A DNA stretch of 64,000 nucleotides from Betaproteobacteria bacterium (GTDB lineage: Bacteria; Pseudomonadota; Gammaproteobacteria; Burkholderiales; Rhodocyclaceae), in assembly GCA_009781175.1 (NCBI GenBank), contig WQYQ01000010.1, forward strand, positions 1 through 64,000, given 5' to 3'. The notes under the pieces were generated by a model. That model made no database searches. It was not told the origin of the DNA and saw only the letters and a program-made list of their open reading frames with translations. Of the stretch, positions 36,495 through 46,195 are shown one piece after another. The position numbers and the translations under genes were made by a program. Position 1 is the stretch's first letter; each line of letters begins with the position of its first letter.

Positions 36495-37618
36495 TCCGCG
36501 ATGCGGTTCTGCCCATCATCCGCGACCCGCAATCCGCGCTCACGCTTGATCTCCCCGGCTGGGACATTCTGTTACGTGAAACGCGGGCCGCCAATTTGAT
36601 GGCGCGGTTGGCCAAAGATTTAGCCGAAACGGATGGACGATTCGAGCGCCTGCCGGCCGAGGTTCGCCCGCACCTCCTCGCCGCGCAGAGAATCGCACAG
36701 CGTCAATATATTGCAACTCTGGCTGAAATCGAGCGCGTCCAGGAAGCGCTCGAAGGAAACGTTCGCTTGGTTCTGCTCAAGGGCGCGGCCTACCTTGCGG
36801 CGGACTTGCCTGTCGCGCGCGGGCGCATATTCGGCGATATCGATTTATTGGTTCCCCGCGCCCAGCTTGTCGAAACTGAAGCCTTGTTATTGAAACACGG
36901 CTGGATCAGCGCCCATCACAACACCTACGACCAGCGCTACTACCGCGAGTGGATGCATGAATTGCCTCCGCTCCAGCATGTGATGCGTCAAAGCACGCTG
37001 GATGTACACCACAACATTCTGCCGAGCACGTCCAGACATCCGCCTGATCCCGAATTGCTGCTTCAGGCTGCGGTCGAAACCCCAAGGCTGCCTGGGGTCT
37101 TTGTGTTGGCCCCTGCAGATATGGTATTGCATAGCGCAAGCCATTTATTTCACGAGGGTGAACTGGACAACGGCCTGCGTGATCTGGTCGATCTGGACGG
37201 ACTGCTGCGGCATTTCGGAAACAGGGCGAATTTCTGGGACGAGCTGACAGAACGCGCAAACGCACTGCATCTTGAGCAGCCCATGCGCTACGCATTAAGG
37301 ATGTGTCAGTTGCTGCTCGGCACGCCCTTCCCTGCATCTTTGCTCACGGACGATGCACACTGGCCAGCGGATTTCCGTGAGCGTCTGCTTGAACAACTCT
37401 ACTCGCGCGGCCTACGCCCAAACCATGCCCTTGCGGGCGACCGCTGGACGCCCTTGGCGCGTTGGCTGCTATACGTCCGCGGCCATTGGCTCAGGATGCC
37501 GCCCCATTTGCTGACCGCTCATTTATTGCGCAAGGCATGGCGAAGCTTAACCGGGCTCGAATCCGAGGAGGACGAGGCGCAAACCCATGCCAAGCCCTTG
37601 CCGACAGACAAGGGCTAA
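36491..37618 (+). CDS. Nucleotidyltransferase family protein (NTP_transf_5-like), HPr-rel-A system
   Basis: The 375-residue protein has VLLKGAAYLAADLPVARGRI followed by GDIDLLVPRAQL, the GDxD catalytic signature of minimal nucleotidyltransferases of the NTP_transf_5 group, and a longer helical C-terminal half of unknown function. The ATG at 36491 overlaps the kinase stop. It is the last gene of the coupled set; the convergent glutaredoxin ends eight bases further on. Role inferred: it transfers a nucleotidyl or phospho-sugar group to the substrate or to a carrier. Confidence 0.8.
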   Translation: MIRDAVLPIIRDPQSALTLDLPGWDILLRETRAANLMARLAKDLAETDGRFERLPAEVRPHLLAAQRIAQRQYIATLAEIERVQEALEGNVRLVLLKGAAYLAADLPVARGRIFGDIDLLVPRAQLVETEALLLKHGWISAHHNTYDQRYYREWMHELPPLQHVMRQSTLDVHHNILPSTSRHPPDPELLLQAAVETPRLPGVFVLAPADMVLHSASHLFHEGELDNGLRDLVDLDGLLRHFGNRANFWDELTERANALHLEQPMRYALRMCQLLLGTPFPASLLTDDAHWPADFRERLLEQLYSRGLRPNHALAGDRWTPLARWLLYVRGHWLRMPPHLLTAHLLRKAWRSLTGLESEEDEAQTHAKPLPTDKG

Positions 37619-37625
37619 AAGAAGT

Positions 37626-37955
37626 TCAGGCGCTGCCGACCACTCCGGCGTCCGCCAGCAATTTCTGCAACTCTCCGGAGTGATACATCTCCTTCATGAT
37701 GTCGCAGCCGCCCAGGAACTCGCCTTTTAAATAGAGCTGCGGAATCGTCGGCCAATTCGCGTATTCCTTGATCCCCTGGCGAATTTCGTCGCTCTCCAAT
37801 ACATTCACCGAAAAATACCCCTCCACGCCGCAAAGCTTGAGGATCTGCGCCGCAGCCGCAGAAAAACCGCACTGGGGAAATTCCGGCGTTCCCTTCATAT
37901 AGAGCACCAGAGGGTTGCTCGTAACGGTCTGGCGAATCGTGTCCTGCGCGCTCAT
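37626..37955 (-). CDS. grxD: Monothiol glutaredoxin (Grx4/GrxD type)
   Basis: The 109-residue protein has active site CGFS at 29-32, with WPTIPQLYLKGEFLGGCDI completing the glutathione-binding face. Such proteins carry [2Fe-2S] clusters and deliver iron-sulfur clusters rather than reduce disulfides. The start is set by GGAAGGA eight bases upstream of the ATG at 37953-37955. It is the last gene of the hemA-prfA-prmC-grxD string conserved in betaproteobacteria. Confidence 0.95.
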   Translation of the reverse strand: MSAQDTIRQTVTSNPLVLYMKGTPEFPQCGFSAAAAQILKLCGVEGYFSVNVLESDEIRQGIKEYANWPTIPQLYLKGEFLGGCDIMKEMYHSGELQKLLADAGVVGSA

Positions 37956-38076
37956 AGTGTGTCCTTCCGTGTGGAAACAGGCTTTTAAATCGCCCAATAC
38001 CCGACAAATTTAATCGGGTATGAAGTGTAGAAAATCCTGCACGAATCGTCAAACGGCGCGCAGAACGACGCCGGAA

Positions 38077-38901
38077 TTAAATCTTTCTTCCCAGGCTGAC
38101 TCGTTCAATACCAGCGAGATCACACAGCGAAGACACTTGTTCGAAACCATGCAAGCTCATCAGCGCCCTCACCCGCTCCGCCTGATCGTAGCCGTGCTCG
38201 AACATCAACCAGCCTCCTGGGAGCAAATGCCGCACCGCTTGAGCGGTAATCTGTCGAATGTCATCCAAACCATCAGCTCCAGCCGCCAGCGCCGAACGCG
38301 GTTCGCGGCGCAAATCGCCTTGCGCCATATGCGGATCGCCTTCCGCGATATAAGGAGGATTCGACACGATCAAATCGAAGCGTTCGTCCGACAGGGCTTC
38401 ACACCAATTGCTCAGGATGAAACGGACTTGGGCGCCAAGCGACGCCGCATTCCGCTGTGCAATGGCGAGCGCGGCGGGCGAAAAATCGACCGCCGTAACG
38501 CTTGCTCCGGCAGCTTCCAGCGCAACGCTCACGGCGATCGCGCCGCTGCCGGTTCCAAGATCCAGTACATGCGCCGGTCTATCCGGCAAATGCGACAACA
38601 CCGCATCGACAAGCAATTCGGTCTCGGGCCGCGGGATCAGTACCGCGGGGCTGACCGCAAAGCGGCGTCCGTAGAATTCCCGCCAGCCCAGCAGATAGGC
38701 GATCGGCTCTCCAGCCTCGCGGCGCGTCAGCCAATCGAGATAGCGCCGACTCACCTCAGGATCCAATGCCCTTTCAGGGAAAGCCGCAACCGCGGCGGCG
38801 CTTGCTCCACTTGCTTCCCGCAAGAGCAGTTTCGCCTCACGCAGCGTAACTCGCCCTTGCGCCAAGGCTAAAGCCTCGCCAAAGCTGAACGGCAATTTCA
38901 T
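38077..38901 (-). CDS. prmC: Release factor glutamine methyltransferase
   Basis: The 274-residue SAM enzyme methylates the glutamine of the GGQ motif in RF1 and RF2. It shows [17 protein letters not shown] (SAM site) and the catalytic VSNPPYIAE. It overlaps prfA, its substrate gene, by four bases. Confidence 0.96.
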   Translation of the reverse strand: MKLPFSFGEALALAQGRVTLREAKLLLREASGASAAAVAAFPERALDPEVSRRYLDWLTRREAGEPIAYLLGWREFYGRRFAVSPAVLIPRPETELLVDAVLSHLPDRPAHVLDLGTGSGAIAVSVALEAAGASVTAVDFSPAALAIAQRNAASLGAQVRFILSNWCEALSDERFDLIVSNPPYIAEGDPHMAQGDLRREPRSALAAGADGLDDIRQITAQAVRHLLPGGWLMFEHGYDQAERVRALMSLHGFEQVSSLCDLAGIERVSLGRKI

Positions 38902-39980
38902 TCGCTTTCGGTCAGCGCAGCCAATTGTTCGGCCTGGTGTTCGGCGCGCAGCGCTTCGATCAGTTCGCCGATATCGCCATCCATCGCCGCATCCAATTTG
39001 TACAGCGTGACATTGATGCGGTGATCGGTAATCCGGCCCTGCGGAAAATTGTAGGTACGAATGCGCTCGGAGCGATCTCCGCTGCCGACCAGGCTTTTAC
39101 GCGTCGCGGCGGTCTTTGCCTGCTGCTCGCGCAACTGCACATCCTTGATGCGCGCCGACAGAACAGCCAAAGCTTGCGCCTTGTTGCGATGCTGCGAGCG
39201 GTCATCCTGGCATTCGACAACAATGCCCGTCGGCAAGTGCGTAATCCGAACGGCGGAATCGGTCTTATTGATGTGCTGGCCGCCAGCGCCGCTTGCCCGA
39301 AAGGTGTCAATCCGCAGTTCGGCAGGATTAATTTCCACTTCCCCCACCTCGTCGGTTTCGGGCATCACAGCCACGGTACAGGCGGAAGTATGAATTCGCC
39401 CCTGTGTCTCGGTCACCGGCACACGCTGCACACGATGCCCTCCCGACTCGAATTTGAGTTTCGAATACGCGCCGTTCCCTAAAATTCGCAGAATGACTTC
39501 TTTGTAACCGCCAAGATCAGACTCGCTTGAAGAAACCAGCTCGACCCGCCAAGCTTGGCGTTCAGCGTAGCGGGTATACATTCGCAGCAAATCACCTGCG
39601 AACAGCGCGGCCTCATCGCCGCCTGTGCCGGCACGGATTTCAAGAAACAAATTGCGTTCATCGTTCGGATCGCGCGGCAGCAGAGCACGTTGCAACTCCT
39701 CGTCGAGCCGCTCCAGCGTCTGCTTCGCGTTTTCGATTTCCTCCTCCGCCAAATCGCGCATTTCCGGGTCGGCAAGCAGTTCTTGCGCGCTGCGCCCCGC
39801 TTCTTCCGCATGCAAGAAATCGCGCCACAGACTCACGACCGGCGCAAGTTCAGCGTGCTCACGATTGAGCCGGCGATAACGTTCCATATCGCTCACCACA
39901 TCTTCAGCGCCAAGCAAGCCATCAAGCTCTGCCAAACGATGCGCGAGACGTTCGAGCTTTTCCCGAATAGAGGGTTTCAT
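38898..39980 (-). CDS. prfA: Peptide chain release factor 1
   Basis: The 360-residue factor reads UAA and UAG stops. The tripeptide PVT is at 188-190 (the PxT anticodon-like motif of RF1), and GGQ at 233-235 lies in the peptidyl-transferase loop; this glutamine is the target of the adjacent prmC. Length is standard. It begins 64 bases after hemA. Confidence 0.97.
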   Translation of the reverse strand: MKPSIREKLERLAHRLAELDGLLGAEDVVSDMERYRRLNREHAELAPVVSLWRDFLHAEEAGRSAQELLADPEMRDLAEEEIENAKQTLERLDEELQRALLPRDPNDERNLFLEIRAGTGGDEAALFAGDLLRMYTRYAERQAWRVELVSSSESDLGGYKEVILRILGNGAYSKLKFESGGHRVQRVPVTETQGRIHTSACTVAVMPETDEVGEVEINPAELRIDTFRASGAGGQHINKTDSAVRITHLPTGIVVECQDDRSQHRNKAQALAVLSARIKDVQLREQQAKTAATRKSLVGSGDRSERIRTYNFPQGRITDHRINVTLYKLDAAMDGDIGELIEALRAEHQAEQLAALTESE

Positions 39981-40044
39981 GAAATCAAAAAAATGGATTT
40001 TCGACTGCTGGCCGCAGTCGCTAAGAACGGTGAATCATCCCAGA

Positions 40045-41412
40045 CTAAGAAGGTCTGAGACTTCCTCGCCGCAAATTTGGTACGTCTTCGGCGCCTGTAA
40101 TAACATTTTTCTCACCAACCCCGCCATGAATGGTAGGGTCAGCGCTCGACGCGTGGCCAAGATTGAACAAGCGGCGAACCAACTCGGAAGATTCCGCAAC
40201 CTGATCGCCCTGCGCACGATTTAAAAACTGCGTCGGCGCATGCATCAATTTATTGGTGATCCCCTGCGAAAGCAATTCCAGGACAGCTTTCGGATCCTCG
40301 CCACGCGCAAGCCGTAGCAGCGCTCGTTCCAACTCATGTTGACGCAAATCTTCCGCGCGGCCACGCAACGCCCGAATCACCGGTACCGCCCCGCGCGCCT
40401 CGACCCAGTGCAGAAAATCGGATACTTCTCCAGAAATAATCGCTTCTGCTTCGTTAACAGCCTGCTTGCGGGTATCGACGCCCGCCGCGACGATTTGAGC
40501 CAGATCATCAACCGTGTAGAGGAAAACATCATCGAGATCATCGACCTCGACTTCCACATTACGCGGCACGGCAAGATCGACCATTACGATTGGCCGATGC
40601 CTGCGCGCCTTAAGCGCCCGCTCAACCATTCCAAGCCCGATCAAAGGTAGCGGACTGGCGGTGCAGATCACGACAATATCGTAGTGCAAAAGCTGTTCGG
40701 AAAACGCTTCCAAATCTATCGCGTCGCCGCCAAAACGAGCAGCAAGGTGCTCTGCTCGCGCAAGCGTTCGATTGGCCACCGTCAATTGCCGCGGACGGCA
40801 ACCCGCAAAATGCGCGACGCAAAGCTCGATCATTTCGCCAGCACCCACAAATAACACGCGCTGTTCGCTAACCGAACCGAAAATCCGTTCGGATAATTTC
40901 ACCGCCGCGGCGGCCATGGACACGATGTTGGAACCGATTTCCGTGCTTGAGCGCACTTCCTTGGCAACGGAGAAAGTCTTTTGGAATAGCTTATGCAGCA
41001 AAGTACCCATCGTACCCGCTTGCTCAGCAGCCCGAGCGGCCTCTTTCATTTGTCCCAGAATCTGCGGCTCACCAAGAACCATCGAATCCAGGCCCGACGC
41101 AACACGAAACATGTGCCGCACCGCATCGCCGTGGGGCAAAGTGAAAAGATGCGGCGCCAACTGCGGCAATTCGACCCGATGCCAATCCGCGAGCCAGTCA
41201 GCCACTCGCTCGGGGGCTTCGGTTGCACAATAAAGCTCGGTGCGATTGCAGGTCGAAAGAATTGCCGCTTCGCGCACGGGTCGGACGCGCACTAGATTGT
41301 CCAGAGCATCGATCAGCCGGTCAGGCTGAAACGCCACCCGTTCGCGCAAAGTAACAGGCGCAGAGTGGTGATTAATGCCAAGGGCAAACAAGGCCATGGA
41401 GGAACCGGACAT
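40045..41412 (-). CDS. hemA: Glutamyl-tRNA reductase
   Basis: The 455-residue NADPH enzyme reduces glutamyl-tRNA to glutamate-1-semialdehyde, the first committed step of heme synthesis by the C5 route. Motifs: [28 protein letters not shown] with the catalytic Cys, [28 protein letters not shown] start at 41397 (MALFALG) matches family N-termini as well as 41412. The last 30 or so residues (after RRLFNLGH) have no family counterpart I recognise and make it longer than usual. Confidence 0.95.
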   Translation of the reverse strand: MSGSSMALFALGINHHSAPVTLRERVAFQPDRLIDALDNLVRVRPVREAAILSTCNRTELYCATEAPERVADWLADWHRVELPQLAPHLFTLPHGDAVRHMFRVASGLDSMVLGEPQILGQMKEAARAAEQAGTMGTLLHKLFQKTFSVAKEVRSSTEIGSNIVSMAAAAVKLSERIFGSVSEQRVLFVGAGEMIELCVAHFAGCRPRQLTVANRTLARAEHLAARFGGDAIDLEAFSEQLLHYDIVVICTASPLPLIGLGMVERALKARRHRPIVMVDLAVPRNVEVEVDDLDDVFLYTVDDLAQIVAAGVDTRKQAVNEAEAIISGEVSDFLHWVEARGAVPVIRALRGRAEDLRQHELERALLRLARGEDPKAVLELLSQGITNKLMHAPTQFLNRAQGDQVAESSELVRRLFNLGHASSADPTIHGGVGEKNVITGAEDVPNLRRGSLRPS

Positions 41413-41671
41413 GAGATCTTGCTAGATACCGGAAAAGCAGATAATCGCTGATCCTGACCTTTAGGCTCCGCGAATTCTTTATGTCACACCGAACATTTAG
41501 AACACGGGAAGCCCCGCATCCCCAACGCACGCCCAGAAAAGCCTCACAGTGCAACGAGGCTTCAAATTATTTTGGATTGTAGCATCGTGCTATAAGCACG
41601 AAAACATGGATGCTTCTGATTGGCAACTTAGATGCATTTCGCATCTTAAGGCTAAGCTTTAGCTCAGAATT
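41413..41671. other. hemA-sspB intergenic region (259 bp)
   Basis: AT-richer than its surroundings. It must contain the hemA promoter (minus strand). Two small palindromes are visible: CGTGCT-ATA-AGCACG at about 41586-41600, and TTAGATGC/GCATCTTAA around 41627-41650 just after the sspB stop. Neither is followed by a clear U-tract. No gene is seen. Confidence 0.5.
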
Positions 41672-42130
41672 TCACTTAATAACGCGCAATTTTGGCCGCC
41701 CGCCACCAGGAGGAGAAGAATCATCATCCCCTTGGGATGATTCACCGGAGTCCGTGCTCTCCTCTACAAGCATCTGTTGATTTGCCACATCCAACTCGCC
41801 AGTAGATTCACCCGACCCCGTTACTTCGAAAGCCATTCCGTGCCCATTTTCACGCGCATAAATTGCCGAAATATTGGCAATCGGCACATACAGCATATGT
41901 GCGACACCGCCAAACCTGGCCTGACAACTCATCGCCTCATTATCAAGATGGAACTGGTTGGTCGCGTGCGGCGCAACGTTCAGGACAATCTGCCCATCCC
42001 TGACGAAAGCGTTCGGAACTCGGACACCTTCGCCAGCGACAACGGCAAGATATGGCGTAAAACCCGCATCGACACACCACTCGTAGATAGCGCGAATCAG
42101 ATAGGGTTTCGTAGAAGGAATATCGCTCAT
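41672..42130 (-). CDS. sspB: ClpXP protease specificity-enhancing factor SspB
   Basis: The 152-residue adaptor delivers ssrA-tagged proteins to ClpXP. The folded N-terminal domain (about 1-110) contains YLIRAIYEWCVDAGFTPYL and NEAMSCQARFGGVAH. It is followed by an acidic, low-complexity linker and the short C-terminal ClpX-binding tail RPKLRVIK. It lies 92 bases after sspA. Confidence 0.93.
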   Translation of the reverse strand: MSDIPSTKPYLIRAIYEWCVDAGFTPYLAVVAGEGVRVPNAFVRDGQIVLNVAPHATNQFHLDNEAMSCQARFGGVAHMLYVPIANISAIYARENGHGMAFEVTGSGESTGELDVANQQMLVEESTDSGESSQGDDDSSPPGGGRPKLRVIK

Positions 42131-42222
42131 TTTTCCAACCCGACTTTCACACGCGGGGACATCCGCTCAGCAAGCGCACAAGCAAAGCTCTACGCCACTA
42201 AAAAGCACGCCCCGCGCTCTTG

Positions 42223-42819
42223 TCAGCGTCGCATTGCGCGCTCGGAAGGCGTCAGCGCATCAATGAAACCCTGACGGCTGAAAATCCGTTCAGCATACTT
42301 CATAATCGGTGCCGCAGCCTTGGGCAATTCGATACCATAGTGCTCCAGACGCCATAACAAAGGCGCAATCGCAACATCGAGCATCGAAAATTCTTCACCA
42401 AGCATGAATTTTTGTTTGACGAACATCGGTGCCAACTGGGCCAGCTGGTCGCGCACCAAAGCGCGATTTTTCTCAGTCCCTTTAGCGTTCTTCTCTAATG
42501 CTTCGATATGCGAAAACAGCTCCTGTTCCAATGAATGGAGCAGTTGGCGCGCTTTGGCACGCAAAATCGGGTCTGGCGGCATCAACTGCGGATGTGGAAA
42601 ACGCTCATCAATATATTCATTGATGATATTGGGCTCATACAGCACCAGATCGCGATCAACCAGCACAGGTACGCGGTTATATGGATTGATCACCGCAATG
42701 TCTTCAGGCTTGTTATACAAATCGACATCGATAACCTGGAAATCCATACCCTTCTCGTAGAGTACGATCCGGCAGCGGTGACTGAAGGGATCCGTAGTGC
42801 CGGAATACAGGTTCATCAT
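42223..42819 (-). CDS. sspA: Stringent starvation protein A (GST fold)
   Basis: The 198-residue protein has a thioredoxin-like N-terminal domain (MNLYSGTTDPFSHRCRIVLY, NPYNRVPVLVDRDLVLYEP) and a helical C-terminal domain with the SspA hallmark PHPQLMPPDP. SspA binds RNA polymerase during starvation. It lies between petC and sspB, as in most betaproteobacteria. Either ATG of the MM pair may start it. Confidence 0.93.
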   Translation of the reverse strand: MMNLYSGTTDPFSHRCRIVLYEKGMDFQVIDVDLYNKPEDIAVINPYNRVPVLVDRDLVLYEPNIINEYIDERFPHPQLMPPDPILRAKARQLLHSLEQELFSHIEALEKNAKGTEKNRALVRDQLAQLAPMFVKQKFMLGEEFSMLDVAIAPLLWRLEHYGIELPKAAAPIMKYAERIFSRQGFIDALTPSERAMRR

Positions 42820-42846
42820 CGTTGCTTACCCCGGTATATTCATTAA

Positions 42847-42875
42847 AAGACGACGCGCCGCTCGCTGCGGCGCGT
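42847..42875 (-). terminator. Probable terminator of petABC
   Basis: ACGCGCCGC (42853-42861), 5-base loop, GCGGCGCGT (42867-42875): nine perfect pairs. On the minus strand it is followed after four bases by TTTTAA. It lies after petC and just before sspA. Confidence 0.55.
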
Positions 42876-42928
42876 ATAGATAAGAAATTGGACGGCTAAA
42901 CCAAAGCCGCCCACAACACCCTTTTTTT

Positions 42929-43696
42929 TTAGTGGATGTCCTTCCAGAAAGCTTTCTTCATCGCATAAGAAAGCAATCCCAGGACAATCAGTACGCCGAT
43001 CACAGCATAGCCGATCTGCTTGCGCGTGTTCTGCGCAGGCTCTCCCATCCAAACCAGGAAGGAGACCAAATCTGCTACGGATTGGTCGTACTCGGCCGGG
43101 CTCATTACTCCCGGTTTGACCAGCTCAAGCTTGTCGAGCCGCTTGGTCTTGTTGCCATGCCCGTCATCCTCGGTCACAAAGCGAGCGACTTGGTCGCCTT
43201 GCAATTCCCACAGGACATGAGGCATGCCGACATTGTCGAATACCCGGTTATTCCAACCCGTCGGGCGCTCAGCATCACGATAAAAGCCTCTCAGATAGGA
43301 ATATAGCCAATCAGGACCGCTGCCCAGTTCAGAGGCACGCGCACGCGCGATCACCGACAGGTCGGGCGGCGCAGCCCCGAACCAGTTTTTCGCGTCATCA
43401 CGCGGCAGCGCGACCTTCATCTGATCACCGATCTTATCAGTGGTGAACATCAGATTGTCGCGAATCTGATCTTCGGTCAGCCCAATATCCCGCAGACGGT
43501 TGTAGCGCAGGGAGCTTGCTCCATGACAATTCAAGCAGTAGTTCACGAAAAGCTTGGCACCGTGTTGCAACGCCTTCTGATCGAAACTCACAGGCGCCTT
43601 GTCAAGCTTGATTTCAACATCGCTGGCCGTGGCGAGCAGCGGCAGCATCAGCGTGGCCGCAGCCAACGAACGGAGGAATTTCATAGCGAAACTCAT
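42929..43696 (-). CDS. petC: Cytochrome c1 of the bc1 complex
   Basis: The 255-residue protein has a signal/anchor at the N-terminus (SFAMKFLRSLAAATLMLPLL), heme attachment CLNCH at 54-58 followed by SLRYNRLRD, and one C-terminal transmembrane helix ending WKDIH. It accepts electrons from the Rieske protein and passes them to soluble cytochromes. The ATG at 43694-43696 overlaps the petB stop; an ATG four codons later (43684) is equally possible. Confidence 0.95.
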   Translation of the reverse strand: MSFAMKFLRSLAAATLMLPLLATASDVEIKLDKAPVSFDQKALQHGAKLFVNYCLNCHGASSLRYNRLRDIGLTEDQIRDNLMFTTDKIGDQMKVALPRDDAKNWFGAAPPDLSVIARARASELGSGPDWLYSYLRGFYRDAERPTGWNNRVFDNVGMPHVLWELQGDQVARFVTEDDGHGNKTKRLDKLELVKPGVMSPAEYDQSVADLVSFLVWMGEPAQNTRKQIGYAVIGVLIVLGLLSYAMKKAFWKDIH

Positions 43697-45075
43697 TTCC
43701 ACGTCACCCTTTCCGGTTCCGGTTTGGTCGACTCCAGCTTCGAATAGATCGGCATCAGCGCGAAGAACAGGAAGTAGAGTACCGTACAAATTTGTGCAAC
43801 AAGGTTACGTGCCGGGGACGGAGGCAAAACACCGAGGTATCCCAGAATCGCAAACACAACCACAAAGATTGTGATCGCAATCTTCGTCAGCGCGCCCTTA
43901 TAGCGAATCGATTTGACCGGGCTGCGATCCAACCACGGCAGGAATGCAATCACGACGACGCCCGCACCCATCATCACAACGCCCCAGAACTTGGCATCAA
44001 TGAAGAACATGCCGCCGATGACCAGCACGGCAATCACTGTCGCAATCAATTTGCCGATCGCAGGAGCACGCATCAAGGCCCAGACCCAGATCCAGCCCAC
44101 GAAAAGCTGCAACACGACCAGGAAGTCCGAAGTCACTGCCCGCAGCATCGAATAGAATGGTGTGAAATACCAGACTGGCGCGATATGCGGCGGCGTCTTC
44201 ATTGGATCGGCGGGGAAGAAGTTGTTCGCTTCGAGGAAGTAGCCTCCGCCATCAGGCGCAAAGAACATCACCGCGGCGAAGAAAATCAGGAAAACCACCA
44301 CGCCAACGATGTCCTTGACGGTGTAATACGGATGAAACGGAATTCCATCGAGCGGGATGCCGTTAGCGTCCTTTTTCTTCTTGATCTCGATGCCATCGGG
44401 GTTGAGCGAACCGACTTCATGCAACGCGATGACATGCGCGACCACGAGACCGAGCAGCACGAGCGGCACGGCAATGACGTGGAAGGCGAAGAAGCGGTTC
44501 AAGGTTGCATCGCCGATGACATAATCACCGCGAATCCAGAGCGACAAATCCGGCCCGATCAGCGGGATCGCCGAGAACAGGTTGACAATAACCTGCGCAC
44601 CCCAGTAAGACATCTGGCCCCACGGCAGCAGATAACCCATGAAGGCTTCAGCCATTAGGCACAGGAAGATCAGTGAACCGAAGATCCAGACGAGTTCGCG
44701 CGGCTTACGATAAGAACCATAAAGCAGGCCACGGAACATATGCAGATAAACGACGATGAAAAACGCCGAAGCGCCGGTCGAATGCATATAGCGGATGATC
44801 CAGCCGCCTGGCACGTCGCGCATAATGTATTCGACACTCGCGAAAGCGACCGGAATTCCTGCGCTATTGAGCGAGGCGTCCGGTTTGTAATGCATGACCA
44901 GGAAAATGCCGGTAACGATCTGGATCACCAGCACCAATAGCGCGAGCGAACCAAAGTAGTACCAGAAGTTGAAATTCTTCGGCGCGTAGTATTCGGACAG
45001 ATGCTCCTTCCACAACGAAGTCAGCGGGAAGCGCGCATCGATCCAGTTCAGCAGTTCTTGCGATTTGCTAGTCAT
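43693..45075 (-). CDS. petB: Cytochrome b of the bc1 complex
   Basis: The 460-residue quinol-oxidising subunit has the N-terminal helices carrying the paired histidines for hemes bL and bH (RYMHSTGASAFFIVVYLHMFRGL, and FFAFHVIAVPLVLLGLVVAHVIALH), the Qo-site region around PFHPYYTVKDI, and additional C-terminal helices. It sits between petA (three bases away) and petC (four-base overlap). Confidence 0.97.
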   Translation of the reverse strand: MTSKSQELLNWIDARFPLTSLWKEHLSEYYAPKNFNFWYYFGSLALLVLVIQIVTGIFLVMHYKPDASLNSAGIPVAFASVEYIMRDVPGGWIIRYMHSTGASAFFIVVYLHMFRGLLYGSYRKPRELVWIFGSLIFLCLMAEAFMGYLLPWGQMSYWGAQVIVNLFSAIPLIGPDLSLWIRGDYVIGDATLNRFFAFHVIAVPLVLLGLVVAHVIALHEVGSLNPDGIEIKKKKDANGIPLDGIPFHPYYTVKDIVGVVVFLIFFAAVMFFAPDGGGYFLEANNFFPADPMKTPPHIAPVWYFTPFYSMLRAVTSDFLVVLQLFVGWIWVWALMRAPAIGKLIATVIAVLVIGGMFFIDAKFWGVVMMGAGVVVIAFLPWLDRSPVKSIRYKGALTKIAITIFVVVFAILGYLGVLPPSPARNLVAQICTVLYFLFFALMPIYSKLESTKPEPERVTWK

Positions 45076-45078
45076 CGC

Positions 45079-45675
45079 TCAAGCCCCCTTACTATCTTCG
45101 CCGATGAGGATCTTGGTATCGGACAGGTACATATACGGCGGCACAGGCAGATTATCTGGCGCCGGTTTATTGGCAAACACACGACCAGCAAGATCGAAGG
45201 TTGAACCATGACAAGGGCAAAGGAAACCTCCCGGCCAATCGCTCCCTAAGCCGCTTTCCGCGCCAGGCTGAAATTTCGCACCGGGCGAACAGCCCAAATG
45301 CGTGCAGATACCGATCACAACGAGATACTCAGGCTTCAGCGAACGTGCTTCGCCTTTGATGTAAGCAGGCTGCTCGGATCGCTTGGATTCTGGATCGGCC
45401 AAGGCTGCCGTATCTTTTTTCAGGCTTTCCAATTGTTCAGGTGTGCGGCGCAGAATCCACACTGGCTTACCGCGCCATTCGACCGTCATCATTTCGCCCG
45501 GCTGCAGTTTGCCGATATCCGCCTCAACCGGCGCGCCAGCAGCCTTGGCCCGCTCCGACGGCGTTAAGCTCGCCAGAAACGGAACCGCCGCACCGACGAC
45601 AGCCGCCCCGCCCACTACCGATGTCGCGATTACCAGCGCTCGCCGACCATCATCCATTTTTGTGTTGTCGCTCAT
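45079..45675 (-). CDS. petA: Rieske iron-sulfur subunit of the bc1 complex
   Basis: The 198-residue protein has one N-terminal transmembrane helix with a Tat-like start (DDGRRALVIATSVVGGAA) and the [2Fe-2S] ligands CTHLGCSPG and CPCHGSTFD. The start is set by GGGAAAGAG just upstream of the ATG at 45673-45675. It is the first gene of petABC. Confidence 0.96.
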   Translation of the reverse strand: MSDNTKMDDGRRALVIATSVVGGAAVVGAAVPFLASLTPSERAKAAGAPVEADIGKLQPGEMMTVEWRGKPVWILRRTPEQLESLKKDTAALADPESKRSEQPAYIKGEARSLKPEYLVVIGICTHLGCSPGAKFQPGAESGLGSDWPGGFLCPCHGSTFDLAGRVFANKPAPDNLPVPPYMYLSDTKILIGEDSKGA

Positions 45676-46195
45676 GACACTCTTTCCCCGGAATACGTCC
45701 CGATGCAATACGGAATTCTCAGAAAATCCGTGGGATTATACCGGAGCGATCTTCCCGATTGAAGAGTGCTCATCGATGAGACACCGGAGCGCCACGTCCC
45801 CCTTAACGATGATAAGCATCAGAAACACAAAATAATATTGGCACGTGAGCCGGACCATTTATCGCGCAAACCGGAGTGCCCCCGCCGCCCTCAAGCAGGA
45901 CAACACCTGATCTAAATCAAAATAACAAGCTCAACTCACGGACTCAAACGGCGCACGCACCACCTTGTAATCGACATCCTGTTTGAATTTGTTCGGACTT
46001 CGAGAACACCATCAATGTTGAAATCAATAAATGTCGAAAAAAATTACACTTTCAGCCTATTTTTCCATGCTGCCGATTTGGCATTCGTGCATTTTGCATT
46101 TAAAAGACACAAAACCCCTTTGCATACTCAGCATATTATTTGGTTAAATTTACTTAAGTACAGATTTCGGCAGTTTGCTTGGCAAGGAGAGTTTC
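45676..46195. other. petA / PEP-CTERM intergenic region (520 bp)
   Basis: Divergent promoter region, AT-rich from 46010 on. It contains a near-consensus FNR/ANR-type box at 45907-45920 and no credible gene. The PEP-CTERM gene's ribosome site (AAGGAGA) is at its right end. Confidence 0.6.
45907..45920. promoter_or_regulatory. Candidate FNR/ANR-type box
   Basis: CTGAT-CTAA-ATCAA differs from the TTGAT-N4-ATCAA consensus at one position. It is 232 bases before petA and 276 before the PEP-CTERM gene, so the target is unclear. Confidence 0.35.

Noticed and set aside
42910..42930. T9 run near the petC stop as a terminator
   Set aside because: The run is on the plus strand while all adjacent genes are on the minus strand; the nine-pair hairpin at 42853-42875 fits petABC better.
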